Positions 27,003 to 39,737 of a stretch of 64,000 nucleotides of DNA are shown one piece after another (positions within the stretch are counted from its first letter, which is position 1; each line of letters starts with the position of its first letter). The position numbers and the translations under genes were made by a program. The DNA lies in contig NZ_SCSK01000067.1 in NCBI RefSeq assembly GCF_004297875.1, positions 124,001 through 188,000 of the forward strand. The letters run 5' to 3'. This DNA is from Pandoraea sp. (GTDB lineage Bacteria; Pseudomonadota; Gammaproteobacteria; Burkholderiales; Burkholderiaceae). The notes under the pieces were generated by a model. The model was given only the letters and a program-made list of their open reading frames with translations, had not been told where the DNA came from and searched no databases.

Positions 27003-30000
27003 GTGCGTCTGACCTCCATCAAACTGGCTGGCTTCAAATCTTTCGTCGATCCGACCCATTTTCACGTGCCAGGGCAACTGGTGGGGGTAGTCGGGCCCAA
27101 CGGTTGCGGCAAGTCGAACATCATCGACGCGGTGCGCTGGGTGCTCGGAGAGTCGCGCGCTTCCGAATTGCGCGGCGAGTCGATGCAGGACGTCATTTTC
27201 AACGGCTCGACCACTCGCAAGCCCGCCAGCCGATCCAGCGTCGAGCTGATTTTCGACAATAGCGATGGCCGCGCGGCCGGCCAATGGAGCCAGTACGCCG
27301 AGATCGCGGTCAAGCGCGTGCTGACGCGCGACGGCACATCGAGCTATTACATCAATAATCTGCCGGCACGCCGCCGCGATATCCAGGACATTTTCCTTGG
27401 CACGGGCCTGGGTCCGCGCGCCTACGCGATCATCGGGCAGGGCATGATCTCCCGCATCATCGAGGCCAAGCCCGATGAGTTACGGGTATTCCTGGAAGAG
27501 GCTGCGGGCGTATCCAAATACAAGGAGCGCCGCCGGGAGACGGAAAACCGCCTGCACGATACGCGCGAGAATCTGACGCGGGTCGAGGACATTCTGCGCG
27601 AGCTGGCGAGCAATCTGGAAAAGCTCGAATCCCAGGCGGCGGTCGCGCAACAGTTCAAGGCCCTGCAGAGCGATGGCGAAGAAAAGCAGCAGTTGCTGTG
27701 GCTGCTGCGCAGAAATGAAGCTCAGGCCGAACAGGAGCGCCAGCAGCGCGCGATCGAGCAGGCGCAGATCGACCTGGAAGCTCAAATGGCCCGGCTGCGG
27801 GCCTCGGAGTCCGAACTGGAAACCCTGCGCGCCGCGCACTACACTTCGACCGACGCCGTGCAGGCTGCGCAAAGCGGGCTGTATGAAGCGAATGCCGAGG
27901 TCAGCCGGCTCGAGGCGGAAATCCGTTTCGTGGTGGAATCGCGCAACCGGGTGCAGGCGCAACTCGCTGCCCTGAGCGCCCAGCGCGAGCAGTGGCTGGC
28001 GCGCTCGGCCCAGGCGCAGGACGAGCTGGCCGAGGCGACCGAGGAATTATCAATCGCCGAAGAGCGCAGCGCGCGAGCGCAGGACGAGGCGGCCACCCAA
28101 GGCGACGCATTGCCGGCCATGGAAGCTCGCTGGCGCGATGCTCAGGCCAAGCTCAACGAGCAGCGTGGCGAGATTGCCCAGGTCGAGCAGGCCCTCAAGC
28201 TGGAGGCCGCGCATCAACGCAACGCCGATCAGTCGCTGCAGCAATTGCAGCAGCGCCAGGAGCGCTTGCAGGGCGAGGCGCACGGGCTAGACAAGCCCGA
28301 CGAAGTCCTGTTGGAAAATCTGCGCGGCGAGCTGGCCGAGCAGCAGGCGCTGCGCGATGACGCGCAGGCGGCACTGGCCGAAGCGCAAGAGGCATTGCCA
28401 CGCCTGGAAGAGGAGCGCCGGTCGGCACAGGCACGGGTGCAGTCCGAAGCGGCCGTGATCGCGCAGCTCGAAGCACGCCTTGCGGCGCTCAAGCAGTTGC
28501 AGCAGAGCGTGCAGACCGAGGGCAAGATCCAGCCATGGCTTGATAAGCACGAGCTCGCGCAATTGCCGCGCCTGTGGAAAAAGCTGCATATCGAGCCGGG
28601 CTGGGAGAATGCGCTCGAGTCGGTATTGCGGGAGCGGCTGGCCGCGCTCGAAATCAGCAATCTCGATTGGATCAAGGCGTTTGCCAGCGATGCGCCCCCT
28701 GCCAAGCTGGCGTTTTATTCGCCGCCGACGGCGGGTCGCCCGCTCGAGTCGCCGGCGGGATTGCGGCCCTTGACGGCGTTGCTGCGCATCGATGACCCGG
28801 GATTGCGGGCGGTGTTGCAGGAATGGCTGGGAGCCGTATTCGTGGCCGACGACATGGCGCAGGCGCTGGCGCTGCGCGCGCAACTGCCGGCTGGCGCGAC
28901 GCTGGTCGTGCCTGCGGGCCATCTGGTCAGCCGCGTTGGCGTGCAGTTGTATGCGGCCGACTCCGAGCAGGCGGGGCTTCTCGCCCGGCAGCAGGAGATC
29001 GAAAACCTGAGCAGGCAACTGCGTGCGCAGATGCTGCTGGGTGACGAGGCCAAGACCGCCGCGGTGCGTTGTGAGGCTGCCTACAGCCAGGCCAGTCAGG
29101 CGCTTGGCGAGACGCGAGTGCGCGCCGAGCGGGCGACCCAACAGGTCCATGCATTGCAGTTGGAGGTGCTCAAGCTCAGCCAGGCGCACGAGCGCTACAA
29201 CGCCCGCAGCACGCAAATCGACGATGAGTTGCGCGAAATCGCCCTGCAAATCGAGGAGCAACTGGCGCTGCGGGCTGAGTCGGAAGCCAATTTCGAACAG
29301 GCGGACGGCCGGCTGGCCGAGTTGCAGGCGCACTTCGAGGATGGGCAGCTCGAGTTCGAGTCGCTTGACACGATGCTCGGCGAGGCGCGCAATCAACTGC
29401 GCGATCTCGAGCGCGGTGCACAGGAAGCCAAGTTCGCCGAAAAGAATATTGAAAATAAAATCAATGAATTAAAAAGAAATATTCAGACATCACATGAGCA
29501 GGCGGAACGTCTCGTTGCGAGTATCGAGCAAGCTCAGGTGGAGTTGGTAAAGATTACGGAACAAACTGTCGAGAACGGTTTGCAGGATGCACTGACGGTG
29601 CGGGCCGAAAAGGAGGAGATCCTGACTGCGGCGCGCTCCGAGCTGGATGCCCTGACATTGCAGTTGCGCCAAATGGACGAACAGCGCCTGACGGTCGAGC
29701 GAGGTTTGCAGCCGCTGCGCGATCGCATCACCGAGCTGCAGTTGAAGGAACAGGCGGCGCGTTTGAACCGGGAGCAGTTCGCCGAACAACTGGCGGCCGC
29801 GCAGGTCGACGAGGCGGCGCTGGCAGCCCGGCTGCACGCTGACATGAAGCCCTCATGGCTGCAAGGCGAGGTGACGCGGATCAACAATGCGATCAACGCG
29901 CTCGGACCGGTCAATATGGCCGCCCTGGACGAGCTAACCGCGGCGCGCGAGCGCAAGACGTTCCTCGACGCTCAATCGGCCGATCTGACTGAAGCGATCA

Positions 30001-30518
30001 ATACCCTTGAGGACGCGATCCGCAAGATCGACCAGGAAACGCGCACCTTGCTGCAAGGTACTTTCGACGAAGTCAACCGGCATTTCGGCGAGCTTTTCCC
30101 GTTGCTGTTCGGCGGCGGCCAGGCCAAGTTGATGATGACCGGGGAGGAAATCCTGGACGCTGGCGTGCAGGTGATGGCGCAGCCGCCGGGCAAGAAGAAT
30201 TCGACCATCCACCTGCTGTCGGGCGGGGAGAAAGCGCTGACCGCGATCGCATTGGTGTTCGGCATGTTCCAGCTGAATCCGGCACCGTTCTGTCTGCTCG
30301 ACGAAGTTGATGCGCCGCTCGACGACGCCAATACCGAGCGTTATGCGAAGATGGTCGAGCGGATGTCAAGCAAAACGCAATTTGTGTTCATTTCACACAA
30401 CAAGATCGCCATGGAAATGGCCCACCAGCTGATCGGCGTTACCATGCAGGAGCAGGGTGTGTCGCGCATCGTGGCGGTGGATATGGAATCGGCCGTGAAC
30501 ATGGTGGAGTCCAACTGA
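27003..30518 (+). CDS. smc: Chromosome segregation protein SMC
   Basis: The condensin ATPase (1171 aa) that organises and separates chromosomes. Walker A GPNGCGKSN (31-39) is at the N-terminus; coiled coils run from about 165 to 500 and 660 to 1000, around a hinge at about 510-660; the C-terminal head has the signature LLSGGEKALTAIAL and Walker B FCLLDEVDAPLDDAN. The start is GTG. The region at 29440-29560 is AT-rich compared with the rest of the gene but stays in frame. It lies upstream of zipA and ligA. Confidence 0.97.
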   Translation: MRLTSIKLAGFKSFVDPTHFHVPGQLVGVVGPNGCGKSNIIDAVRWVLGESRASELRGESMQDVIFNGSTTRKPASRSSVELIFDNSDGRAAGQWSQYAEIAVKRVLTRDGTSSYYINNLPARRRDIQDIFLGTGLGPRAYAIIGQGMISRIIEAKPDELRVFLEEAAGVSKYKERRRETENRLHDTRENLTRVEDILRELASNLEKLESQAAVAQQFKALQSDGEEKQQLLWLLRRNEAQAEQERQQRAIEQAQIDLEAQMARLRASESELETLRAAHYTSTDAVQAAQSGLYEANAEVSRLEAEIRFVVESRNRVQAQLAALSAQREQWLARSAQAQDELAEATEELSIAEERSARAQDEAATQGDALPAMEARWRDAQAKLNEQRGEIAQVEQALKLEAAHQRNADQSLQQLQQRQERLQGEAHGLDKPDEVLLENLRGELAEQQALRDDAQAALAEAQEALPRLEEERRSAQARVQSEAAVIAQLEARLAALKQLQQSVQTEGKIQPWLDKHELAQLPRLWKKLHIEPGWENALESVLRERLAALEISNLDWIKAFASDAPPAKLAFYSPPTAGRPLESPAGLRPLTALLRIDDPGLRAVLQEWLGAVFVADDMAQALALRAQLPAGATLVVPAGHLVSRVGVQLYAADSEQAGLLARQQEIENLSRQLRAQMLLGDEAKTAAVRCEAAYSQASQALGETRVRAERATQQVHALQLEVLKLSQAHERYNARSTQIDDELREIALQIEEQLALRAESEANFEQADGRLAELQAHFEDGQLEFESLDTMLGEARNQLRDLERGAQEAKFAEKNIENKINELKRNIQTSHEQAERLVASIEQAQVELVKITEQTVENGLQDALTVRAEKEEILTAARSELDALTLQLRQMDEQRLTVERGLQPLRDRITELQLKEQAARLNREQFAEQLAAAQVDEAALAARLHADMKPSWLQGEVTRINNAINALGPVNMAALDELTAARERKTFLDAQSADLTEAINTLEDAIRKIDQETRTLLQGTFDEVNRHFGELFPLLFGGGQAKLMMTGEEILDAGVQVMAQPPGKKNSTIHLLSGGEKALTAIALVFGMFQLNPAPFCLLDEVDAPLDDANTERYAKMVERMSSKTQFVFISHNKIAMEMAHQLIGVTMQEQGVSRIVAVDMESAVNMVESN

Positions 30519-30577
30519 GCGGACGACCAGGGAATATTGAATAGCAATGCCTACGGAGCGAGAGAAGGAAGCCGCGC

Positions 30578-31870
30578 ATGAATGAGCTGCAGCTGGGACT
30601 GATTGGCACAGGGGTCGTGATATTGCTCGGCGTGGTGGCTTACAACGCCTGGCAAAGCAGTAAGGTGAAACGGAGAATTCCCAGGTCGATGAAGGGCGGT
30701 AGCCAGGGCATGGTGCCGGCGTCGGCGGCCGAACATGAAGACGAGCGTCCGTTCATCGAGCCGAGCCAGCCTGCGGTCGGCAGGCATCATCCGGCGAGTA
30801 CCGAACGGCGCGAGCCGACACTGGCCCGAACGGCAGCCGACGCGCCACACGCGCCATCGACCGACGGCGCGCCCCCGGAGCCGGATGTGGCCCAGACGCC
30901 GGTACCCGTGGTTGGCGAGTCGCCGGTCGCGATCGATGACGCCGCGGTGGCGCCGGATGAAGGCGCGCGCCAGGCGCGCGAGCCGAGCGAACCGTCGGCG
31001 GAGGCAGGCACCCGGAAGCCGGTCTCGCCGACGAACAACGCGGCGATCGCGCCGGCCGTCGTGGACGAGCGTATCGATTGTGTCGTGAATTTGCCGCTGG
31101 GTGGCACGATCAATGCCGAACGGGTGTTGCCGCTGGCGCAACGGATGCGGCGTGCCGGTGGCAAGGCCGTACACGTCGAAGGATGGGTGGAGGATCCCCC
31201 GCATTGGGAATTGCTGCGCTCGGGCGGACGCTATACGCAACTGCGCATGGCGGTGCAACTGGCAAATCGCGCGGGTCCGCTCAATGAAGTCGAGTTTTCG
31301 GAATTCATCAGCCAGGTACAGGCGCTGGCCGATGCAGTGGACGCCCTGCCGGAATTGCCCGACATGATGGAAACCGTCGGCAAGGCGCGTGACCTCGACA
31401 GCTTCGCCGCACAGTGCGACGCGCAATTGTCGGTCAACGTGCTGTCCGACGGCGCGCCCTGGTCTGCAAACTACATCCAGGCGGTGGCGACCCAGGATGG
31501 CCTGCTCCTGTCGCGCGACGGCACGCGTTTCGTCAAGCTCGACACGCGCCAGAATCCGGTGTTCACGCTGCAATTTGGCGACACCAATTTCCTGCGCGAT
31601 GATCTGACATACAAGGGCGGCGACCTCATCACGCTGTTGCTCGACGTGCCGGTGGCGGACGAAGACTTGCTGCCGTTCCGGCTGATGTGCGATTACGCCA
31701 AGTCAATCGGTCAGCGCATCGGCGGGCGGGTTGTGGACGATCAGCGCCGCTTGTTGCCGGAGACCGCACTGACGGGCATCGAAACTCAATTGATGTCGCT
31801 TTACGCGCGGCTGGAGCAGCGCGGATTGCCGGCCGGCGCACTGTCGACACGTCGCCTGTTCGGTCAATAG
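30578..31870 (+). CDS. zipA: ZipA-like cell division protein
   Basis: A membrane-anchored FtsZ-binding protein (430 aa). A single N-terminal hydrophobic segment (about 5-25) is followed by a basic stretch, then a Pro/Ala/Glu-rich linker (about 40-160) and a globular C-terminal domain of about 200 residues that resembles the ZipA FtsZ-binding domain. The context smc-zipA-ligA supports the call. The C-terminal domain is diverged from that of E. coli, so FtsZ binding is inferred. Confidence 0.8.
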   Translation: MNELQLGLIGTGVVILLGVVAYNAWQSSKVKRRIPRSMKGGSQGMVPASAAEHEDERPFIEPSQPAVGRHHPASTERREPTLARTAADAPHAPSTDGAPPEPDVAQTPVPVVGESPVAIDDAAVAPDEGARQAREPSEPSAEAGTRKPVSPTNNAAIAPAVVDERIDCVVNLPLGGTINAERVLPLAQRMRRAGGKAVHVEGWVEDPPHWELLRSGGRYTQLRMAVQLANRAGPLNEVEFSEFISQVQALADAVDALPELPDMMETVGKARDLDSFAAQCDAQLSVNVLSDGAPWSANYIQAVATQDGLLLSRDGTRFVKLDTRQNPVFTLQFGDTNFLRDDLTYKGGDLITLLLDVPVADEDLLPFRLMCDYAKSIGQRIGGRVVDDQRRLLPETALTGIETQLMSLYARLEQRGLPAGALSTRRLFGQ

Positions 31871-31941
31871 CAGGGCCCCGGCATCGGCCTGATTGGCGCT
31901 CAAGTTGCGCGGTACAAACCGCGACTTCATTGGCATAATGA

Positions 31942-34059
<2,118 letters not shown>

Positions 34060-34075
34060 AAAGGGAGAGCACTCG

Positions 34076-34609
34076 ATGGTTCATGAAATTCTCAAGATGG
34101 GCGATGCGCGGCTGCTGCGCATCGCCAAGCCCGTCGAGCAATTCGATACGCCGCAATTGCATGAGCTGGTGCGGGATATGTTCGAGACCATGCATGCAGC
34201 CAACGGTGCCGGCCTGGCGGCGCCGCAAATCGGCGTCGACCTGCAGTTGGTGATTTTCGGTTTCGAGCAAAACGAGCGCTATCCGGACGCGCCGGCCGTT
34301 CCGCAGACGGTGCTGATCAATCCGGTGATTACGCCGCTTACGCAAGACATGGACGAAGGTTGGGAGGGCTGCCTGTCGGTGCCCGGATTGCGCGGCATGG
34401 TCAACCGCTTTTCGATGATCCGTTATGAAGGAGTTGACCAGTACGGCAAGCCGATTGACCGGGTCGCCGAGGGGTTCCACGCGCGCGTGGTGCAGCACGA
34501 ATGCGATCACCTGATCGGCAAGCTATACCCGATGCGTATTACCGATTTTACAAAGTTTGGCTATACCGATGTGCTGTTCCCGGGGCTCGACGCGCCGGCC
34601 GATGATTGA
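34076..34609 (+). CDS. def: Peptide deformylase
   Basis: A metalloenzyme (177 aa) that removes the formyl group from new proteins. The three motifs are [18 protein letters not shown] and HECDH, supplying the metal-binding Cys and two His and the catalytic Glu substitute position HECDH. The start ATG at 34076 has GGGAG upstream; the ORF-track start lies inside ligA. The 3' end is part of a hairpin shared with the convergent pseudouridine synthase gene. The more usual def-fmt pairing is not seen, so this may be one of several def copies. Confidence 0.95.
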   Translation: MVHEILKMGDARLLRIAKPVEQFDTPQLHELVRDMFETMHAANGAGLAAPQIGVDLQLVIFGFEQNERYPDAPAVPQTVLINPVITPLTQDMDEGWEGCLSVPGLRGMVNRFSMIRYEGVDQYGKPIDRVAEGFHARVVQHECDHLIGKLYPMRITDFTKFGYTDVLFPGLDAPADD

Positions 34610-34631
34610 GCGGCAGGCCCGCTCAATCATC
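34601..34631. terminator. Perfect 13-bp hairpin between convergent def and pseudouridine synthase
   Basis: GATGATTGAGCGG and CCGCTCAATCATC pair without mismatch around CAGGC. The left arm contains the last codons and stop of def. No T-tract follows on either strand, so it may work as an mRNA-end stabiliser or weak terminator for both genes. Confidence 0.55.
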
Positions 34632-34633
34632 GT

Positions 34634-35824
34634 TCAGAACTGCTCGTCAGGGCGCAGGTAACGCCACTGCCCCTGCGGCAGATTGCCCAGTTTGATCCGC
34701 CCCATCCGAATACGCTTGAGGCCAGTCACGCGCAGGCCGACGAGTTCGCACATGCGGCGGATCTGCCGCTTTTTCCCCTCGCGCAGCACGAAGCGAAGCT
34801 GCTCCGGATTTTGCCACTCCACCTCGGCCGGCTTGAGCGGCACGTCGTCGAGCGAGAGGCCATGCCGCAGCTTGTCGAGCAGGGCCGCAGGGAAGTGCGT
34901 CCGCACGTCCTCCTCATGGGTTTGGTAAGCGACCCGCACCAGGTATTCCTTGTCGATATCCGAATCCGCGCCGATCAACTGGCGGGCGATGCGCCCGTCC
35001 TGGGTGAGAATCAGCATGCCGGTGGAATCGATATCGAGACGGCCGGCTGGCGCCAGCCCCCGAAGTTGCTGGGGCGAGAAGCGAATCCTGGCATCGTCTT
35101 CCTGCCAGCGATTGGCTGCGGTAAGCAACGCAGCGGCAGGCGGATAGTCGTCCTCCGGTTGCCCCGAGACGTAGCCGATCGGCTTGTGCAGGACAAAGGT
35201 GACTCGCTGAGCCTGCTCGTTGCGTGCGGCGCGCTCGACCGTGATGCTCTGTTCCGGACGGATCCTGCTGCCAAGCTCGGATACGACGGCGCCGTCCACC
35301 CGGACCCAGCCTTTGACGATCCACTCATCAGCTTCCCGCCGTGAACAAATACCCAGTTCCGACATGCGTTTGGACAAGCGCACCATGCCTTCGTCATTCG
35401 GCCTGGCGGCGCCGTGCCGCTTTTGCTGGGAAGCGGGCGATTGGCCTGTCTGACGCGTTGCCCGAACGGGCGCCGCTGAAGCGGGGCGCTTTGCGCCGAC
35501 CGACGACGCTCGTCCCTTGGCCGAAGCCGATTGTTTTGTTGCGCGGCCGGGTGAAGCGGGCGGCGCTGGGCGTGGCTTGCGCTCCGCTCCCGGTTTCGTG
35601 TCGGCACGCCTGCCGGCGGGGGCCTTGGTTTGTCGAGCGGGCGCTGCCGTTGTGTTGCGCGCTGGCGTGGTGGGCGCCGTGTTCGGCGCTGTATTCTGTG
35701 CCGCGGTCTCGGACGGTCGTCGACGCTGTACCGCGCCAATGCCGCCCGGGCGCACCGGGGCACGTGTGCGCTCGGCCGGACGGGGATGCTTAGCGCTGAG
35801 TTTAGCGCGCGGTGTGTCGCTCAT
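34634..35824 (-). CDS. Pseudouridine synthase, RsuA/RluF-like family
   Basis: A 396-aa enzyme that isomerises uridine in rRNA. An S4 RNA-binding domain begins at about residue 146 ([22 protein letters not shown]), and the catalytic domain has [14 protein letters not shown] with the catalytic Asp. [17 protein letters not shown] and the end [10 protein letters not shown] look more like RluF than RluB or RsuA, but the exact target is not certain. The first 145 residues are a low-complexity Ala/Arg/Pro/Lys-rich extension, likely disordered. It overlaps glnD by 4 bases. Confidence 0.88.
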   Translation of the reverse strand: MSDTPRAKLSAKHPRPAERTRAPVRPGGIGAVQRRRPSETAAQNTAPNTAPTTPARNTTAAPARQTKAPAGRRADTKPGAERKPRPAPPASPGRATKQSASAKGRASSVGAKRPASAAPVRATRQTGQSPASQQKRHGAARPNDEGMVRLSKRMSELGICSRREADEWIVKGWVRVDGAVVSELGSRIRPEQSITVERAARNEQAQRVTFVLHKPIGYVSGQPEDDYPPAAALLTAANRWQEDDARIRFSPQQLRGLAPAGRLDIDSTGMLILTQDGRIARQLIGADSDIDKEYLVRVAYQTHEEDVRTHFPAALLDKLRHGLSLDDVPLKPAEVEWQNPEQLRFVLREGKKRQIRRMCELVGLRVTGLKRIRMGRIKLGNLPQGQWRYLRPDEQF

Positions 35825-38385
35825 ATTTCCAGGGTTTCAAGTAATTCGGTTTCAAGTGCGATTTGCAGACGATTGTCCTGCAAGCCGCGGCCATCGAGCA
35901 GAAATATATCTTCGACGCGTTCTCCGAGGGTGTTGATACGGGCCGCATGCACGCTGATGCGGTGCCGCGCCAGGACGCGGGCGATGGCGTACAGCAGGCC
36001 CGTGCGGTCGTTGGCCGAGATCGAAAGCAGATAGTATTGGCCGCGCTCGTCGGCACGCAGATCGACACGCGGCGTGATCGGGAAGGTGCGTGAGCGGCGC
36101 GGCAATCTGCCCTGATTCGGTTCGGGCAATGGCGACTGGCTGCTTAGCCGCTGCACCAACTCCGCTTCGACCAGATTGATGATGTCCCGGTAACTGGTGC
36201 CGGCGCCGGGGTCGGTGATCAGGAAGTTGTCGAGCGCATAGCCGTGGCGCGTGGTGTGAACCTTGGCGTCCAGAATCGACAGCCCCTTGCGCTCGAAGTA
36301 GCCGCAGATTCGGGCAAACAAGTCGGGTTGATCCGGCGCGTAGATAAATACCTGCAGGCCTTCACCGATGGGCGCCGGGCGTCCCTTGACGATCGGTGTC
36401 GGTGTATTGACGAAGCGGCATAGGTGACGTGTCTGCCAGGCAATGTCGGCAGCATCATTACGCAGGAAGTAAGCCACATCCAACTGATTCCACAAGGCTT
36501 CGTGGGCATGCTCCGGCACGGTGTACAAACGCAGCAGACTCAAGGCCTCGGCCTTGCGTGCTTTGAGTTGCGCGTGCGGATCGGGTTGTTCGCCGCCGAG
36601 CACCTGGCGGGTGATGCGGTACAGATCCTCGAGGAGTTTGCCTTTCCAGGCATTCCAGACTTTCGGGCTGGTGCCGCGGATGTCGGCCACGGTCAGCAGG
36701 TACAGTGCCGTCAGATAGCGCTCGTTGCCGACGACCTCGGCAAAACGCCGCACGACCTCCGGATCGGTGGTGTCCTGTTTTTGGGCGACCTGGCTCATGG
36801 TCAGATGCTGTCCGACCAGCCATACAACCAGCTCGGTATCTTCCGCGTCCATGCCGTGCTTGACGCAGAAGCGGCGGGCGTCGGTCATGCCGAGCTTGGA
36901 GTGATCGCCGCCGCGGCCCTTGGCGATGTCATGGAACAGCGCGGCGACAATCAGCACCCACGGACGGTCGAAATTGGCAATCAGCTGGCTGCAGAACGGG
37001 TATTCGTGGGCATGTTCGGCGATCATGAAGCGGCGTATGTTGCGCACCACCATCAGGATATGCTGATCGACCGTGTAGACATGGTAGAGGTCGTGCTGCA
37101 TCTGGCCCACGACGCCGCGAAAACTGAGCAGATAGCGGCCCAGCACGCTGGTCTGGTTCATCAGTCGCAAGGCGTGTGTAATACCCCGCGTCTGCTGCAA
37201 AATCTGCAGGAAAAGGTGTCGATTTTCCGGGTTTGCACGCCACTGGACGTTCATCAGCTCGCGAGCGTTATAAAGCGCCCGCAGGGTGCGTGCCGATAGT
37301 CCCTTGGGGCCGACGATTTGCTCGTAGAGCAGGAAGGTTTCCAGAATCGCAGTCGGATGACGTTGATAGAGATCGTCATCGGCAATTTCGATCATGCCCT
37401 GTTTTTCGACAAATCGATCGTTGAGCACGCGCGTCACCCCGCTGCTTTGCGGGAACAGCCGCGCTTCGACGTTGAGCAGCAGAATGGTATTGAGTTGCGT
37501 GACGGCCTTGGCAGCCCAGTAATAGCGGCGCATCAGTTGTTCGCTGGCGCGCTTGGCGGCCGTCGGCTTGATGCCGAAGCGTTCGGCCAGCGGTGTTTGA
37601 AGGTCGAACACGAGGATGTCCTGGCGGCGTTGGGCGAGCAGGTGCAGGCGCGCGCGGATATTTTTCAGCAGACGCTCGTTACGTCGTAGTTCCTTGACCT
37701 CCCGAGCGGTCAGCAAGTCGCGTTGGTAAAGTTCGTCCCAACTGTTGCCCAGACCGGCTGCGCGCGTCATCCATAAAATCGTCTGCAAGTCGCGCAACCC
37801 GCCGGGGCTTTCCTTGCAGTTCGGCTCCAGGCTGTAAGGCGTGTCCTGGTATTTGGCGTGGCGCTGGCGCATTTCGAGTTGCTTGCCACGAAAGAATGCG
37901 CGAGGGTCCAGGGACGCTTTGAAACGGGCTTCGAATTGCGCGAATAAAGCGTGATCGCCGGTAATGAAGCGCGCCTCCAGCAGGCTCGTCTGGATCGTGA
38001 TGTCGCTCTCGGCTTCGCTCAGACATTGCTCGACGGTGCGCACGCTGCTGCCGATTTCCAGGCCGATGTCCCACATAAAGCCGATGAAGCGCTCCAGCCG
38101 GCCCGCTATCGACTCATCGAGCGTGTCGGGGTGCAGGAGCAGGATGTCGACATCCGAGTAGGGAAACAACTCACCGCGCCCGTAACCGCCTACGGCAACG
38201 AGTGTCAGTTGCGGGGGTAACTCGCAGACTTGCCAGGCTTGTGTCGCGATCGCGTCGACGGTTCGGCTCAGGCCGCGCAATAGCGGATCGATTTTGCCTT
38301 GCTGACTGTAGTGTTCGAGCAAGGCGTCCTTGCGGGATTTGAGAGCCTGGCGAAGCGGATGAGGGGCGCGAGCATGGGCATGCAT
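35821..38385 (-). CDS. glnD: [Protein-PII] uridylyltransferase/uridylyl-removing enzyme GlnD
   Basis: The nitrogen sensor that uridylylates PII when glutamine is low and deuridylylates it when glutamine is high. The nucleotidyltransferase domain shows [20 protein letters not shown], the HD domain has [12 protein letters not shown], and two ACT domains lie in the last 200 residues. The preferred start is the ATG at 38385 (854 aa) with AGGA upstream; the ORF track begins at a TTG 13 codons earlier. The end overlaps the pseudouridine synthase start by 4 bases. Confidence 0.95.
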   Translation of the reverse strand: MHAHARAPHPLRQALKSRKDALLEHYSQQGKIDPLLRGLSRTVDAIATQAWQVCELPPQLTLVAVGGYGRGELFPYSDVDILLLHPDTLDESIAGRLERFIGFMWDIGLEIGSSVRTVEQCLSEAESDITIQTSLLEARFITGDHALFAQFEARFKASLDPRAFFRGKQLEMRQRHAKYQDTPYSLEPNCKESPGGLRDLQTILWMTRAAGLGNSWDELYQRDLLTAREVKELRRNERLLKNIRARLHLLAQRRQDILVFDLQTPLAERFGIKPTAAKRASEQLMRRYYWAAKAVTQLNTILLLNVEARLFPQSSGVTRVLNDRFVEKQGMIEIADDDLYQRHPTAILETFLLYEQIVGPKGLSARTLRALYNARELMNVQWRANPENRHLFLQILQQTRGITHALRLMNQTSVLGRYLLSFRGVVGQMQHDLYHVYTVDQHILMVVRNIRRFMIAEHAHEYPFCSQLIANFDRPWVLIVAALFHDIAKGRGGDHSKLGMTDARRFCVKHGMDAEDTELVVWLVGQHLTMSQVAQKQDTTDPEVVRRFAEVVGNERYLTALYLLTVADIRGTSPKVWNAWKGKLLEDLYRITRQVLGGEQPDPHAQLKARKAEALSLLRLYTVPEHAHEALWNQLDVAYFLRNDAADIAWQTRHLCRFVNTPTPIVKGRPAPIGEGLQVFIYAPDQPDLFARICGYFERKGLSILDAKVHTTRHGYALDNFLITDPGAGTSYRDIINLVEAELVQRLSSQSPLPEPNQGRLPRRSRTFPITPRVDLRADERGQYYLLSISANDRTGLLYAIARVLARHRISVHAARINTLGERVEDIFLLDGRGLQDNRLQIALETELLETLEI

Positions 38386-38549
38386 GGGCGGATTTTCCTG
38401 GCGCGGGGGCGGAAGGCCGCGCAAAGCACCTGCATGAATGCACGGCGCGCGCGGAGCCGATCGAATTATCGCATCAATTCGTTATAAGACGCGCGTGGCG
38501 CGAGCCGTCCGAATCAAGCTAATGGCTTCCCGGGCGCCGCAAAATGGCG

Positions 38550-39365
38550 TTATGAAGCGAGCGCTTCCAGGACGCTCGCGGGCCGTGCGGGGGTACCGGC
38601 CGAGACCGTCAGCACCTCATGCCCGGTTTCGGTGACGAGGATGGTGTGCTCCCACTGGGCCGAGAGGCTGCGGTCGCGCGTCTTGACCGTCCACAGGTCG
38701 GGCATGGTCCGAATGTCCCGCTTGCCGGCGTTGATCATCGGTTCAATGGTGAAAATCATGCCAGGCTGAATCTCCAGGCCAGTTCCCGGGCGACCGTAAT
38801 GCACGACCTGCGGATCCTCGTGGAACACCTGGCCAATGCCATGTCCGCAGTATTCCCGCACGACGCTGAAGCCTTGTGCCTCGGCATGGCGTTGAATGGC
38901 ATGGCCGATGTCGCCCAGGTGCGCGCCGGGCCGCACCTGCTCGATGCCCAGCCACATGCATTCGTAGGTGACATTCACCAGGCGCTTGGCCAGGATGGAG
39001 CCCTCGCCGACGATGAACATCCGGCTGGTGTCGCCGAAATAGCCATCCTTGATGACGGTAATGTCTATATTGAGAATATCGCCGTTCTTGATGACCTTGT
39101 CGCCGGGAATGCCGTGACAGATGACATCGTTGACGGAGATGCAGGTGGCTTTTGGGTAGGGCGGGTAGCCGGGCGGCTGGTAATTCAGGCACGCGGAAAT
39201 GGTGTGCTGCTCCTGTTCCATATACTCGAGGCACAACCGGTCGAGCTCGCCCGTCGTCACCCCGGCTTTGACGTAAGGGGTGATGAAATCCAGTACCTCA
39301 CTCGCCAGGCGACAGGCTACACGCATTTTTTCGATATCGTGAGCGGTTTTCAGGGTAATGGCCAT
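38550..39365 (-). CDS. map: Methionine aminopeptidase, type I
   Basis: A dinuclear metalloprotease (271 aa) that removes the initiator Met. The metal ligands are in NIDITVIKDGYFGDTSRMF (two Asp), GHGIGQVFHEDP (His), TIEPMI (Glu) and WEHTILVTE (Glu). The ATG at 39365 is used; the very long ORF upstream of it is antisense to rpsB and not real. It is divergent from rpsB, a conserved arrangement. Confidence 0.95.
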   Translation of the reverse strand: MAITLKTAHDIEKMRVACRLASEVLDFITPYVKAGVTTGELDRLCLEYMEQEQHTISACLNYQPPGYPPYPKATCISVNDVICHGIPGDKVIKNGDILNIDITVIKDGYFGDTSRMFIVGEGSILAKRLVNVTYECMWLGIEQVRPGAHLGDIGHAIQRHAEAQGFSVVREYCGHGIGQVFHEDPQVVHYGRPGTGLEIQPGMIFTIEPMINAGKRDIRTMPDLWTVKTRDRSLSAQWEHTILVTETGHEVLTVSAGTPARPASVLEALAS

Positions 39366-39484
39366 GGTTTTGCGCAAAAAAACGAAAATATCGATCATTA
39401 TCGCACCAAGTGAGGCCAACCGGTGCTCACGGCGTTTGAGTATGGCGCACCGGCCGGCGTCGATTTGGCGCGCGGTGGCGCGGC

Positions 39485-39514
39485 TTGAGCGTGCGGCTGC
39501 GCGGATGCTATAAT
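39485..39514 (+). promoter_or_regulatory. rpsB-tsf promoter
   Basis: TTGAGC (39485-39490), an 18-base spacer, then TATAAT (39509-39514) preceded by TGC, which makes an extended -10 element. This is a strong match, as expected for a ribosomal protein operon. Transcription would begin near 39521. Confidence 0.75.
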
Positions 39515-39737
39515 CTCCGGCTAAGTCGGGTTCTGTCCGCGGGTTTTGCGGGATGGCGCAGTTCGAGCAGGATTGTCGTGATCGACGCGGCGGCGAATAA
39601 AGCCCGGACTTGGTAGTGAAATGTTTGTTAGCGCGCGAACCGATGCATCCAGGGTGTTTCCGTTGCGCAGGCCTTAGCGAGAGGCTGCGCCGGGAATGCG
39701 GCAATCGGTTTAAGACCCAACCCTTTTGGAGAATTTT
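39515..39737 (+). promoter_or_regulatory. Long 5' leader of rpsB mRNA
   Basis: About 217 untranslated bases between the promoter and rpsB, with several short inverted repeats (for example GCGCAGGCCTTAGCGAGAGG region). The leader ends in TTTTGGAGAATTTT before the ATG. In other bacteria S2 represses its own operon through such a leader; a binding site is inferred here, not shown. Together with the promoter and the start of map it fills the 39366-39737 gap. Confidence 0.5.

Noticed and set aside
28287-29396. 369-aa minus-strand ORF inside smc
   Set aside because: Antisense shadow of the SMC coiled coil; Leu/Arg/Gln-rich composition without family resemblance.
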